A stretch of DNA of 64,000 nt from positions 377,439,054 through 377,503,053 of the forward strand of contig NC_053041.3 of the NCBI RefSeq assembly GCF_002575655.3, given 5' to 3'. Positions 44,422 through 56,256 of the stretch are shown piece by piece; position 1 is the first letter of the stretch; each line of letters begins with the position of its first letter. The notes below the pieces were generated by a model. That model saw only the letters and a list, made by a program, of their open reading frames with translations. It ran no database searches and was not told the DNA's origin. Source of the stretch: Aegilops tauschii subsp. strangulata. Taxonomy: Eukaryota > Streptophyta > Magnoliopsida > Poales > Poaceae. Made by a program: the position numbers and the translations under genes.

Positions 44422-46275
44422 ACATCCCCAAGCTGAACTCCTGCTCTTTCTCGAGTAGGTAAATGTTAAAACAAAGTTTTTGATGTGAAGTGCTACTTAA
44501 CATGTCTTAATCATAAAATCATTTTGGTATGAATGTTGGGCGATGACTTAATAGATATCAAAACGATAATATGCAAGAATGCTAGAAAATAATCGTTAAT
44601 CTTAAAAACAATGCTAAATAACGTTATCCCTACTTAGTCATGTAAGCATGGCATAACTCGGTCTTCCTAGCATAAAGTATAAATCATGAACACCCCATTG
44701 CCAAACCAAGCAATTGTATCATACTTTTTCATGCTTCAGCCTTTGCAACTCCACTTAATACATGAGCATGAGCCATGGATTTCGTACTTTGGACGACAAA
44801 GAGAATGATGGTAGAGGTTTATAAGGGAAGACAAAAAAGTTGAGAAAGTCCCGCATCAACTCGGTGAATCGTTAGGCAATGGAGAGGCCTTACAATCAAT
44901 AACAATGTGAGGAATAGGGATTGCCATGCAACGGATGCACTAGAGCTATAAGTGTATGAAAGCTCTCTATATGAAACTAAGTGGGTGTTCATCAAACTTG
45001 CTTGCTCATGAAGACCTCGAGCATTTGAGGAAGCTCGTCATCGGAATATACAAGCCAAGTTCTATAATGTAAAAAATCCCACTAGTATATGAAAGTGACA
45101 ACTCATGGAGACTCTCTATATGAAGAACATGGTGCTACTTTGAAGCACAAGTCTGGTAAAGGATAGTAACATTGCCCCTTCTCTATTTTTCCCTCTCTCA
45201 TTTTTAGAACAATATCATGAACCTCATCCCCACTTTTTCGAGGACTCATCAGTTTCCATCATTCTTTTTCTCACTCGGATAATGCTCTAATAATGATGTT
45301 CGTCACACTTCTATTTACTTACAGCTCAATATGTTGAATGATATGACTACATATGAAAGTCCCTGACAGTGTACCAGGATGTGCAATGATCTAGCGTAAC
45401 AATATAACAAATGATGAACAGTGGCTTTTCCACAAAATATCATGTCAGCTTTATATGATCATGCAAAGCAAAATGACAATGAATGCTCAAGTCATGTGAA
45501 GAGTAACGGTGGTAGTTGCATGGCAATATATCTCGGAATGGCTATAGGAATGCCATGGTAGGTAGGTATGGTGGATATTTTGAGGAAAGATATAATAAGG
45601 CTTATGTGTGATAGAGCGTATCATATCACGGGATTTGGATGCACCGGCGAAGTTTGCACCAAGTCTTGAGGTGAGAATAGGCAATGCACTATACCGAAGA
45701 GGCTAGCAAATTATGGAAGGGTTGAAGTGCTTATAGTCCACGAACTCACATTAGTCCTCAAAGCAAACTAATATCGCATGCCCCTAGGGAGGAGGTTGGT
45801 AGGAGTTAATCATCGCGCGTGCCCGATCCGGACAACACAAAGGATATTAATCAAGGATAAATTATGCTCCAACTTCCCCACCATGCAATAACCGACACTT
45901 TAATGAGGTCGAAATCACAAACCTTAACACCGACATTTTTACTAACCAATGTTTATCAACTAGTAAACCTTCATATTATAATTTCAATGTTATCACCGAT
46001 CACATCATATTCACTGATGTACATGAAAGTTTTTATTATACCACTCTTGTATACCTATCATTTTTTGACTAAACATATAACTCATGCAAATTAACACTAC
46101 CTATTCAACTCTCAAAAAGATATAAGTGAAGCATGAGAGTGCAAATTATTTTTATAAAATATATGTATCGCCATGCTCTAAGGATATAAGTGAAGCACAT
46201 GAGTAAATTCCCTTAACTCAAAAGATATAAGTGAAGCATAATGAGCATTCTAATAAATTGTGATGAATATGTGTG
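44422..46275 (-). mobile_element. 3' internal region of the same Gypsy element
   Basis: Non-coding. It starts with the polypurine tract and a GAGCAGGAGTTCAGCTTGGG segment, and includes the spacer that matches 2700-2790 in reverse (about 45060-45200). GATATAAGTGAAGCA occurs three times (46119, 46183, 46224). It is cut by a plus-strand LTR at 46276, so pol is missing. Confidence 0.75.
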
Positions 46276-46839
46276 TGATACGCCTCCGTCGTATCTACAA
46301 TTTCTCTCACACACTTTTGGCATCAATTTATACCATTTTTGGGACTAACCTAGTGATCTAGTGCCCACCGCCAGTTCCTGGGTTTTGTATTTCGTAGAAA
46401 ATCCATATCAAACGAAGTTCAAAGTGAGAAAAAGTTAGGGTGAATTTTGTGGAATATATGGGATTTCTTGGCACAAGAATCAACACAAGATGATGCTCGA
46501 GAGGCCCACAAGCTCGGGTGGCGCACCCCCTACCCTAGGGCATACTGGGTGAGCTTGTGGCCACCCAGTAAGTCGGTTGGGGGGGTTCTTCTGCTGCAAA
46601 GAAGCTAATATCTGGATCAAAACCGTGTTAAAATTTCAGCCCAATCGGAGTTACGGATCTTTGGGAATATAAGAATTGGTGAAGGGCCAGAAAGTAGGAA
46701 CGTGAAATAGAAGAGAAATAGAGAGGGAGAAATCCAATCTCGGAGGGGCTCCTGCCCTCCGGGAGCCATGGCGGCCAAGGAACAGAGGGGAAATACTCCT
46801 CCCATCTAGGGGGGAAGCCAAGGAAGAAGAAGGAGGGGG
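46276..46839 (+). mobile_element. Gypsy LTR fragment, first ~560 bp
   Basis: It starts TGATACGCCTCCGTCGTATC and carries the hairpin arms CACAAGCTC (46507-46515) and GAGCTTGTG (46551-46559). It is interrupted at 46840 by a minus-strand LTR end. The 5 bases before it are GTGTG. Confidence 0.75.
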
Positions 46840-46974
46840 TGCTACTTGTGAGCTGCGTTCGGATTTCCTCGAAGAGGAGAGGATGAAGTAGTACAATAGA
46901 GATAAGTATTTCCCTCAGTTAAGAACCAAGGTTATCAATCCAATAGGAGAACCACACATAACCTCGTTAGTCGC
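46840..46974 (-). mobile_element. Gypsy LTR fragment, last 135 bp
   Basis: The start TGCTACTTGTGAGCTGCG matches the left edge of the minus-strand LTR at 42892. The TTTCCCTCAGTTAAGAACC core is present. It is interrupted at 46975 by another LTR. Confidence 0.7.
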
Positions 46975-47288
46975 TGATACGTCCGTTTTGTATCATGTTT
47001 TTATGTTGATATTTATTGCATTATGGATTTTTATTACACTTTATGATGTAATTCTTATGCTTTTTCTCTCTTATTTTGCAAGATTCGCATGAAGAGGGAG
47101 AATGCGAGCAACTGGAATTCTGGACCGGAAAGGAGCAAATCTGAGATCCCTATTCTACACAACTCCAAATGTCCTAAAACTTTACGAAGAATTATTTTGG
47201 AATATATAAAAATATTGGGAAAAGATATACCAGGAGGGGACCCACCAGGTGGCCACAAGCCTGGGGGCGCGCCCTACCGCCCAGGGCG

Positions 47289-48950
47289 TGATACGTCTCC
47301 AACGTATCTATAATTTTTGATTGTTCCATGCTATTATATTATGTGTTTTGGATGTTTATGGGCTTTATTAAACACTTCTATATTATTTTTGGGACTAACC
47401 TATTGACCCAGAGCCCAGTGCCAGTTCCTGTTTTTTCCCTTGTTTCAGTGTTTCGAAGAAAAGGAATATCAAACGGAGTCGAAACGGAATGAAACTTTCT
47501 GGAGAAGTTATTTTTGGAAGGAAAGCAACCTGATAGACTTGGAGTGCACGTCAGGAAAGAAACGAGGGAGCCACGACGTAGGGGGTGCGCCCACCCCCCT
47601 AGGGCGCGCCCTCCACCCTCGTGGGCCCCTCGTGGCTCCCCTGACGTACTTCTTCCTCCTATATATACCCATATACCCTAAAATGATCGGGGAACGGAAT
47701 AGATCGGGAGTTCCGCCGCCGCAAGCCTCTGTAGCCACCAAAAACCAATCGGGACCCTGTTCCGGCACCCTGCCGGAGGGGGGATCCCTCACCGGTGGCC
47801 ATCTTCATCATCCCGGCGCTCTCCATGACGAGGAGGGAGTAGTTCACCCTCGGGGCTGAGGGTATGTACCAGTAGCTATGTGTTTGATCTCTCTCTCGTG
47901 TTCTTGATTTGGCACGATCTTGATGTATCGCGAGCTTTGCTATTATAGTTGGATCTTATGTTTCTTCTCCCCCTCTACTCTCTTGTAATGGATTGAGTTT
48001 TCCCTTTGAAGTTATCTTATCGGATTGAGTCTTTAATGATTTGAGAACACTTGATGTATGTCTTGCCGTGCGTATCTGTGGTGACAATGGGATATCACGT
48101 GATTCACTTGATGTATGTTTTGGTGATCAACTTGCGGGTTCCACCCATGAACTTATGCATAGGGGTTGGCACACGTTTTCGTCTTGACTCTCCGGTAGAA
48201 ACTTTGGGGCACTCTTTGAAGTACTTTTGTGTTGGTTGAATAGATGAATCTGAGATTGTGTGATGCATATCGTATAATCATACCCACGGATACTTGAGGT
48301 GACATTGGAGTATCTAGGTGACATTAGGGTTTTGGTTGATTTGTGTCTTAAGGTGTTATTCTAGTACTAACTCTAGGGCTGTTTGTGACACTTATAGGAA
48401 TAGCCCAACGGATTGATTGGAAAGAATAACTTTGAGGTGGTTTCGTACCCTACCATAATCTCTTCGTTTGTTCTCCGCTATTAGTGACTTTGGAGTGACT
48501 CTTTGTTGCATGTTGAGGGATAGTTATATGATCCAATTATGTTATTATTGTTGAGAGAACTTGCACTAGTGAAAGTATGAACCCTAGGCCTTGTTTCCTA
48601 GCATTGCAATACTGTTTGTGCTCACTTTTATCAGTTGCTACCTTGCTGTTTTTATATTTTTAGATTACAAAAACCTATATCTACCATCCATATTGCACTT
48701 GTATCACCATCGTTTCGCCGAACTAGTGCACCTATACAATTTACCATTGTATTGGGTGTGTTGGGGACACAAGAGACTCTTTGTTATTTGGTTGCAGGGT
48801 TGTTTGAGAGAGACCATCTTCATCCTACGCCTCCCACGGATTGATAAACCTTAGGTCATCCACTTGAGGGAAATTTGCTACTGTCCTACAAACCTCTGCA
48901 CTTGGAAGCCCAACAACGTCTACAAGGAGAAGGTTGCGTAGTAGACATCA
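47289..48950 (+). mobile_element. Solo Gypsy LTR, 1662 bp, perfect 5 bp target duplication
   Basis: It begins TGATACGTCTCCAACGTATC and ends GCGTAGTAGACATCA. GGGCG flanks it at 47284-47288 and 48951-48955. A TATATATA lies at 47660-47667. The start is shared with the other TGATACGTCTCC LTRs, but the 3' half (including TTGGTGATCAACTTGCGGG) differs, so it is a separate family or a recombinant. Confidence 0.92.
47566..47640 (+). repeat. GC-rich LTR hairpin with perfect 11 bp arms
   Basis: GGGAGCCACGA (47566-47576) pairs with TCGTGGCTCCC (47630-47640). Between them GGGTGCGCCC and GGGCGCGCCC can form a second, inner stem. It ends 19 bases before the TATA box. Confidence 0.85.
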
Positions 48951-50189
48951 GGGCGCACCCTACCCCTCAAGGCGTGCCCCCTGAGCTTGTGGCCCCCCTG
49001 GCCAGCCTCCGGTGCCCATATTCTGCTATATGAAGGTATTTTACCTAGAAAAAAATAAGGAGAGTACTTTCAAAACGAAGCATCACCGTCTCAAGGCGGA
49101 ACCTGGGCATAAGAAATCTAGGTCTCCGGCGGAGCGATTCCGCCGGGGAAATTTCCCTCCTGGAGGGGGAAATCGAAGCCATCATCATCACCAACGATCC
49201 TATCATCATGGGAGGACCAATCTTCATCAACATCTTCACCAGCACCATCTCATCTCAAAAACCCTAGTTCGTCTATTGTATTCAATCTTTGTCTCAAAAC
49301 CTCAGATTGGTACCTGTGGTTGCTAGTAGTGTTGATTACTCCTTGTAGTTGATGCTAGTTGGTTTATTTGGTGGAAGATCTTATGTTCAGATCCTTAATG
49401 ATATTTAATACCCCTCTAATCATGAACATGAACATGATTTTTGAGTAGTTACTTTTATTCCCGAGAACATGGGAGAAGTATTGTTATAAGTAATCATGTG
49501 AATTTGGTATTCGTTCGATATTTTGATGAGATGTATGGTGTCTTTCCTCTAGTGGTGTTATGTGAACATCGACTACATGACACTTCACCATGATTTGGGC
49601 CTAGGGGAAGGCATTGGGAAGTAGCAAGTAGATAATGGGTTGCTAGAGTGACAGAAGCTTAAACCCTAGTTTATGTGTTGCTTCGTAAGGGGCTGATCTG
49701 GATCCACATTCTTAATGATATGGTAAGATTTATCTTAATTCTTCTTTTGTAGTTGCGGATCCTTGTGAGAGGGATTAATCATAAGTGGGAGGCTTGTCCA
49801 AGTAAGGATAGAACCCAAGCACTGGTCCATCCACATATCAAATTATCAAAGTAGTGAATGTGAATCATATGAGCATGATGAAAACTAACTTGAGGATAAT
49901 TCCCATGTATCCTCAGGAGCACTTTGCTTTATATAAGAGTTTGTCCAGGCTTGTCCTTTGACATAAAATGGATTGGGCCACCTAGCTGCACCTTTTCTAC
50001 ACTTGTTACTTGTTACCCGTTATGAATTACCTTGCTACCAAACTAACTCTTACCGATAATTTCTTGCAGAGAATACCTTGTTGAAAACCGCTTGTCATTT
50101 CCTTCTGCTCCTCATTGGGTTCGACACTCTTACTTATCGAAAGGACCACCATTGACCCCCTATACTTGTGGGTCATCAAGACTCTTTTC

Positions 50190-50208
50190 TGGCATCGTTG
50201 CCGGGGAG
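50190..50208 (+). other. Gypsy primer-binding site
   Basis: TGGCATCGTTGCCGGGGAG, 11 bases after the LTR end at 50178. The internal region is missing because another LTR begins at 50214. Confidence 0.8.
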
Positions 50209-50213
50209 TGATG

Positions 50214-52014
50214 TGATACGTCTCCAACATATCTATATTTTTTTATTGTTCCATGCTATTATATTATCTGTTTTGGATGTTTTATATGCATTAATATGCT
50301 ATTCTATATTATTCTTGGGACTAACCTATTAACCTAGTGTCAAGTGCCAGTTTCTGTTTTTTTCCTTGTTTTTGACTGTTACAGAAAAGGAATATCAAAC
50401 GGAGTCCATAACGGAATAAAACTTTACTATGATTTTTCTTGGACCAGAAGAAACCCACGATACTTGGGGAGGAGGCCAGAAGACCCACGAGGGGGCCACA
50501 AGCCCTGGGGGGGGGGCGCGACCAGGGGGCTTGTGGACCCCCCCGTGGCTCCTCTAACCCTAGATCCAGCACTATAAATCCTCAAATGTCCCCCATATAC
50601 CAGAGGGCACACCAAATATACTTTTCCGCCGCCGGAAGCTTCTGTTCCCTTGAGATCCCATCTTGGGGCCTTTTCTGGCACTCCGCCGGAGGGTGATTTG
50701 ATCACTGAGGGCCTCTACATCAACCTTGATGCCCTTCTGATGATGTGTGAGTAGTTTACCACAGACCTAAGGGTCCATAGCTAGTATCTAGATGCATGGC
50801 TTCTTCTGTCTCTTTGATCTTCAATACAATGTTCTCCTTGATATTCCTGGAGATCTATTCGATGTAATCTTATTTTGCGGTGCGTTTATTGAGATCCGAT
50901 GAATTGTGGATTTATGATCAGATTATCTATGAATATTATTTGAGTCTTTTCTGAACTATTTTATGCATGATTGAGATAGCTTAGTATTTCTTCTGATCTA
51001 TCGATTTGGTTTGGCCTACTAGATTGGTTTTTCTTGCAATGGGAGAGGTGCTTTGTGATGGGTTCAATCTTGTGGTGTCCTTTCCCAATGACAAAAGGGG
51101 TAGCGAGGCACGTATTGTATTGTATTGTTGCCATTAAGGATTAAAAGATGGGGTTTATATCATATTGCTTGAGTTTATCCCTCTACATCGTGTCATCTTG
51201 CTTAAGGCGTTACTCTGTTCTTATGAACTTAATACTCTAAATACAGGCAGGAGTTGGTAGATGTGTGGAGTAATAGTAGTAGATGCAGGCAGGAGTCTGT
51301 CTACTTGTCACAGACGTGATGCCTATATTCATGATCATTGCCTTAGATATCGTCATAACTTTGCGCTTTTCTATCAATTGCTCAACAATAATTTGTTTAC
51401 CCACCGTATGCTTTCTTTGAGAGAGAAGCCTCTAGTGAAACCTATGCCCCCTGGGTCTATTTTCCATCATATTATTTTTCAGATCTATAAAACTAAAGAT
51501 CCAAAAATACCTTGCTGCAATTTATCTGTGTTTACTTTATTTTGCTTTTTACTCATCTTTTATATCTATCTCTATTAGATCTCACTCTTGCAAGTGACCG
51601 TGAAGGGATTGACAACCCCTTTTTTGTGTAGTGTGTAAGTGTTTGTTAGTTTGTGCAGGTGCATATATTGGGGACTTGCTTGTGCCTTCTACTGGATTGA
51701 TACCTTGGTTCTTAGCTGAGAGAAAGACTTATTTCTACTTTGCTGCATCACCCTTTCCTATTCAAGGGAAAAATCAATGCAAGCTCAAGAAGTAGCAGGA
51801 AGAATTTCTGGCGCCGTTGTCGGGGAGGTTCTACATCAAGACTGCAAAGTACCTATCATAAACTCTCATCTCTTGCACTTACATTATTTGCCATTTGCCT
51901 CTCGTTTTCCTCTCTCCCACTTCTAAAATGTTTTCAGAAAAACACAAAAATATTTGCCTTTTTGTTTGCCTTTTTGTTTGCCTTTATGTCTTACCTGGTT
52001 CGTTTGCTCGTCGA
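50214..52014 (+). mobile_element. Gypsy 5' LTR (50214-51797) with PBS and short leader
   Basis: The LTR starts TGATACGTCTCCAACATATC and ends AGAAGTAGCA, 1584 bp, the same length as 910-2493. The PBS TGGCGCCGTTGTCGGGGAG is at 51809-51827. About 190 bases of leader follow, with three copies of TTTTTGTTTGCC-like words (51958-51985), before a minus-strand LTR cuts in at 52015. Hairpin arms CCACAAGCCC (50496-50505) and GGGCTTGTGG (50527-50536), plus outer CCACG/CGTGG, precede TATAAAT at 50573. Confidence 0.85.
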
Positions 52015-53571
52015 TGTCACTTGAAATTGCGTCGGTATTTCCCCAAAGAGGAAGGGATAATGCAGTACAACTATGGTAGGTATTTCCCTTAGTTGTGAAA
52101 CCAAGGTATCAATCTAGTAGGAGAACCAAGAAACACTATGTAAATGGTATCTGCACACAAAGAACAAATACTTGCAACCCAACGCGTATGAGGGGTTGTC
52201 AATCCCTCTTCGGGTAACAGTGCCAGAAACTGTCAAGTTGATGGGATAGAAATTATGTTAGATTGGATAAATAGATCTCGATAAAACGCGAAATAAAAGA
52301 TGCAAATAAAAAGTGCAGCAAGGTATTTTTGGGTTTTTGAAACAATAGATCTGAAAACAAAAGCAAATAAAAATAGATCTCGAAGAAAATAATAGATCGG
52401 AAAGCAAATATGATAAAGAATAGACCCGGGGGCTGTAGATTTCACTAGTGCTTCTTTCAAGGAATAGCACATGGTGGGTAAACAAATTACTGTTGGGGAA
52501 TTGATATAAAATCGAATAGTTATGATGATATCCAAGGCAATGATCAATATATAGGCATCACATCCAAGATTAGTAGACCAACTCCTGCCTGCATCTACTA
52601 CTATTACTCCACACATCGATCGCTATCCAACATGCATCTAGTGTATTAAATTCATGGAAAAATGGAGTAATGCAATAAGAACGATGACATGATGTAGACG
52701 AGATCTATTCATGTAGGAATAGCCCCCATCTTGTTATCCTTAATAGCAACGATACATGCGTGTCTTGCTGCCCCTTCTGTCACTGGGAAAGAACACCGCA
52801 AGATCGAACCCATCACAAAGCACCTCTTCCCATGGCAAGAAAATTGATCTAGTCGGCCTAACTAAACCAAAGATTCGAAGAAGAAATACGAGGCTATAAA
52901 TAATCATGCATATAAGAGATCAAAGAAGACTCAAATAATATTCATGGATATAGATCTGATCATAAACTCAAAGTTCATCGGATCCCAACAAACACACCGC
53001 AAAAAGAGTTACATCAAATAGATCGCCAAGAGACCATTGTATTGAGAATCAAAAGAGAGAGATGAAGCCATCTAGCTACTGCCAATGAGGATGATGAACC
53101 CCTCCGTGATGGTGTTTAGATTGGACCTCGTGGTTCTGGAACTTGTGGCAGTTGCAATTGTGTTTCGTTGACTCGCCTAGGGTTTCTGGAATATTTGGGT
53201 ATTTATAGGGCGAAGAGGCGGTGCGGGAGGCCGCCAAGGTCAACACAACCCATCTGGGCATGCATGGGCGTCCAGGCGCGCCCTGGTGGGTTGTGCCCCC
53301 TCGGGGCTCCCCTCAGGTGCTTCTTTGGCCCACTCGGTGTCTTCTGGTCCAGAAAAAATCTCCAAAAAGTTTTGCTGCGTTTGGACTCCGTTTTGTATTG
53401 ATTTTCTATTAAGTAAAAAACATGCAAAAAACAACAACTGGCACTGGGCACTATGTCAATAGGTTAGTCCCAAAAAATGATATAAAGTTGCTATAAACTG
53501 ATTGTAAAACATCCAAGAATGACAATATAACGACATGGAACAATCAAAAATTATAGATACGTTGGAGACAA
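52015..53571 (-). mobile_element. 3' LTR of a minus-strand Gypsy element, 5' edge deleted
   Basis: The left edge is TGTCACTTGAAATTGCG. The right side reaches ATTATAGATACGTTGGAGAC and then jumps to AAGCTTAATTTCTGCTCG, so the terminal TGATAC and most of the polypurine tract are gone. Hairpin arms CACAACCCA (53244-53252) and TGGGTTGTG (53287-53295) lie upstream of TATAAAT (53201-53207, minus strand). Confidence 0.8.
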
Positions 53572-54448
53572 GCTTAATTTCTGCTCGTCCTCGAGTAGGT
53601 AAATGATAAAAACAGAATTTTTGATGTGGAATGCTGCCTAACATGTTCATCACATATTCTTTTCTTTTGTAGCATGGACATTTGGACTTTTATATGGTTC
53701 AAAGAATAGTCTAGTTTTGACATGAAGATTTCAATACTCAAGCATATCAATAAGCAAACATGTCTTTCAAAATACCAACACTGAAGAAAGTTATCCCTAG
53801 CCCATCATGCTCAATCATTGCTCCATTCATGAAACACACTGGCATATTAGCTACATCCAATGCTCAACTATGATCATAGTGCTCCTTAGTTGGTGCTTTA
53901 TAAGAGAATATGGAGTCTCAATTTTTTTATGCATAAAGTAAATAGATAGGCCCTTCGCAGAGGGAAGTAGGGATTTATAGAGGTGCCAGAGCTCAAATCT
54001 TAAATTGAGAGATATTTTTTTGAGAGGCATACTTTTCCCATCAACGAAAACGACCGAGTAATTCCGAACACTTTCCATGCTAGATATATCATAGGCGGTT
54101 CCCAAACATAAAATAAAGTTTATTCCTTTTAACACCATTCTTTCACAATCCATGGCTAGCCGTATCCACGGGTGCCTTCCATACCAACACTTTCCAAGGA
54201 ATTTATTATTTGACAACATAAAGTAAATTTCTTTTTCATTTCGGGACTAGGCATCCCTATTACCACCGTACTCTCATGCAATGACAAGTGAATAAACACT
54301 CATCTTGAGAATAACACATCTAGCATGGAAAATATTGGCCACCCCCTGCCGCTTCATGAGTGGTACGAGGACACAAAAAGGAAATTTATTTTGAAAATTA
54401 GAGATGGCACATACAAATTTGCTTAGAACGGCACGGAAATACCACATA
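53572..54448 (-). mobile_element. 3' internal end of the same Gypsy element
   Basis: It begins with the CGAGGACGAGCAGAAATTAAG segment next to the lost polypurine tract and continues as AT-rich spacer comparable to 44440-45000. A 122-codon frame at 53851-54219 has no known similarity and is probably chance. It is cut by a CACTA element at 54452 with TAG as the likely target triplet. Confidence 0.65.
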
Positions 54449-54612
54449 TAGCACTACTGCAGGATGCTGCTAACGCGACACTACGATCAGAGACCCTTCG
54501 ACGAAACTGTGTGCGATGCCATAATCGCAAACGGTGGTGTAAAAAACCGTAAAAAAGGTGCAAAACGTTTGCGATGGCGGAGCCATGAAACATGGTTCAG
54601 ATTTTAGTTGCT

Positions 54613-54950
54613 TGTGCGATGTAGGGCATACGGTTCAGTTCAATTAACTGTTTGCGATGAGGAGGAACAAAAGAAACGGGCAGCCAGATGGAGGTGTGTG
54701 CGATATACAACATACGGTTCACTCGGATGAACTGTTTGTGATTAGGCAACACAAAAGAAACGGTCAGCCAGATGAAGGTGTGTGCGATATACGACATGCG
54801 GTTCACTTGGATGAACTGTTTGCGTTGAGACATGAGAACAGAAACGGTTCAACTTAACAAGATGTGTGTGATACGCGGCAAACAGGTCTGTAATCAGAAA
54901 TGTGTGTGAAGACCGATAATAACACATACAGTTGTTGCTAATAAGACGTG
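54613..54950 (+). repeat. CACTA subterminal repeats, 84 bp units
   Basis: TGTGCGAT starts at 54613, 54697 and 54781 (84 bp spacing), with further degenerate copies at 54863 and 54945. Each unit contains GGTTCA(c/g)T...GAACTGTTTG, a small palindrome. Subterminal repeats of this kind bind the transposase in studied CACTA (En/Spm) elements. Confidence 0.8.
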
Positions 54951-55208
54951 TGTGTTGTGCGATGGGATTGCATACAGAACAACAACATATATATACACAC
55001 ACTTATAAGGACATGCTTGCATAACCAAATTAAACATCCACTTACATAGGTGGCTACTACAACCATGGCATTTGCACACACCAAAGTAAACTATTACATG
55101 CATAATTACATAGGTGGCTACTACACACATGACATTACCACACACCAATAAAGTAAACTATATATTACATGCATGATTAACTAGCATAAACGATCATCTG
55201 ATCATCAT

Positions 55209-55800
55209 CTACTTCTTGTGACGCTTGCTCTGCTTGTGGCTCGATCCGGGCTCGTTGATTTGGGTAACGAGGTGCTTCCTCATGTCAACGATCTGCCTAT
55301 GCATCTCGTAGCATGTGTACACGCTCTTGGCCAAGAACCTGAGGTGAGATTCATACAGTTGCCGCCTCCAGGCCCTGTGCCAGGATAGGGGACTTGTTCT
55401 CTGGGCATCCTGCTTCATCTTTTCGTAGTAGGGGTCGATGATGGCCGAGGTGAGTTCGACCAGGGAGTCCTTCTTCATGCTGCCCTAGACCCTGTAGTGG
55501 TACGGATTTCGACAAGGTTCTTGTAGGCCAAGCCCGTAACACTGAGCGCGTTTACATCGTCGGTGGTTTCCACCGTGGCCTGGGCGACGACAACCTCTGA
55601 TCTATGCTGGGACGACCGGTGGTGTACTGGAGGTCGATGCCGACCACCTTGTACTTGTCTCAAGCAAGCAACTGCTCAATGCTGTTGATGCAGTCGTCCA
55701 CCACGGCCAGGTCGATGGTGTACACCACCGAGAGATCCGTCTCCCTCGCATGGGTCTCCACTCTATGCTCGCAGAACTCCATTGGAGCACCGCTGGACAT
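55209..55800 (-). pseudogene. 3'-5' exonuclease-like (RNase D/WRN type) gene fragment in CACTA, broken
   Basis: Minus strand from ATG 55800 (MSSGAPMEFCEHRVETH). The first strands read VVYTIDLAVVDDCINSIEQL, then a TGA at 55660, then KYKVVGIDLQYTTGRP, which resembles the first motif of DEDD exonucleases (D-x-E); here Glu is Gln. A frameshift near 55600 gives VVVAQATVETTDDVNAL and LSVTGLAYKNLVEIR. A last frame (55478-55209) reads LVELTSAIIDPYYEKMKQD, SPLSWHRAWRRQLYES and AYTCYEMHR-like residues, ending in a Lys/His tail. The central exonuclease motif is missing, so there is an internal deletion. Similar genes occur inside wheat CACTA elements, as I recall; capture of a host gene is inference. 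Confidence 0.5.
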
Positions 55801-56058
55801 CCCCTCTCTATGTGTCGTCGTGGGTGTGCTTGTTCTGCTGTGGGGCGCGATCGAAAGCTTGAAGAGACTAAGGTTATAATGGCCGCGGGAATTAAAAGGG
55901 AAGCCGGATGGCCAGGAATATCGGCAGGCCATGATGGCAGTTATAATTTGCAGCGCGTAACTCCATCGTGCTGCACGTAACTGCATTGCGTGGTAACGCG
56001 CGCGGCGCAACCGCATGCATATGGGGCCCCCGGTGTGATCGTGCGCACGCCCAACCGC

Positions 56059-56120
56059 TAGCAGAGCGCGCGCGGAGGGACGCGAGCAGAGCGCTCCGCG
56101 GTCGCCTCAACGGCGAGAAA

Positions 56121-56164
<44 letters not shown>

Positions 56165-56256
56165 GCATATAGCAGTTGAATGGGCAAGGAAAAGCTGTCC
56201 ACAAGCCGAGCGCGCCGACGGACGCGAGCAGAGCGCACCACGGCGCCTAACGGCGA
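56059..56256 (+). repeat. Direct repeats flanking a (CA)18 microsatellite
   Basis: Two GC-rich copies with GGACGCGAGCAGAGCGC (about 56077 and 56220) and AACGGCGAG (56108, 56248) flank the CA run at 56122-56157 and a short TATATATG. The spacing of the copies is about 145 bases. Confidence 0.7.

Larger units (their letters stand above)
46975..50178 (+). mobile_element. Gypsy 5' LTR split by a solo LTR (~1.54 kb without insert)
   Basis: It starts TGATACGTCCGTTTTG, runs to 47288, resumes at 48956 after the insert and its duplicate, and ends GTGGGTCATCA. A PBS follows at 50190. It is the same family as 17672-19176 (shared GATGATGATTTCGATTTC-like and GCGGAACCTGGGCA words in matching order). Its hairpin arms GGCCACAAGC (47251) and GCTTGTGGCC (48985) flank the insertion, so the younger LTR entered the hairpin loop. 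Confidence 0.85.

Noticed and set aside
46271..46276. GTGTG as target duplication linking LTRs at 42892 and 46276
   Set aside because: GTGTG occurs before both, but the two LTRs are in opposite orientation and belong to different elements. It is a simple sequence and likely a coincidence.
53851..54219. Minus-strand ORF of 122 codons as a host gene
   Set aside because: It lies in the non-coding 3' internal region of a Gypsy element and shows no known motif.
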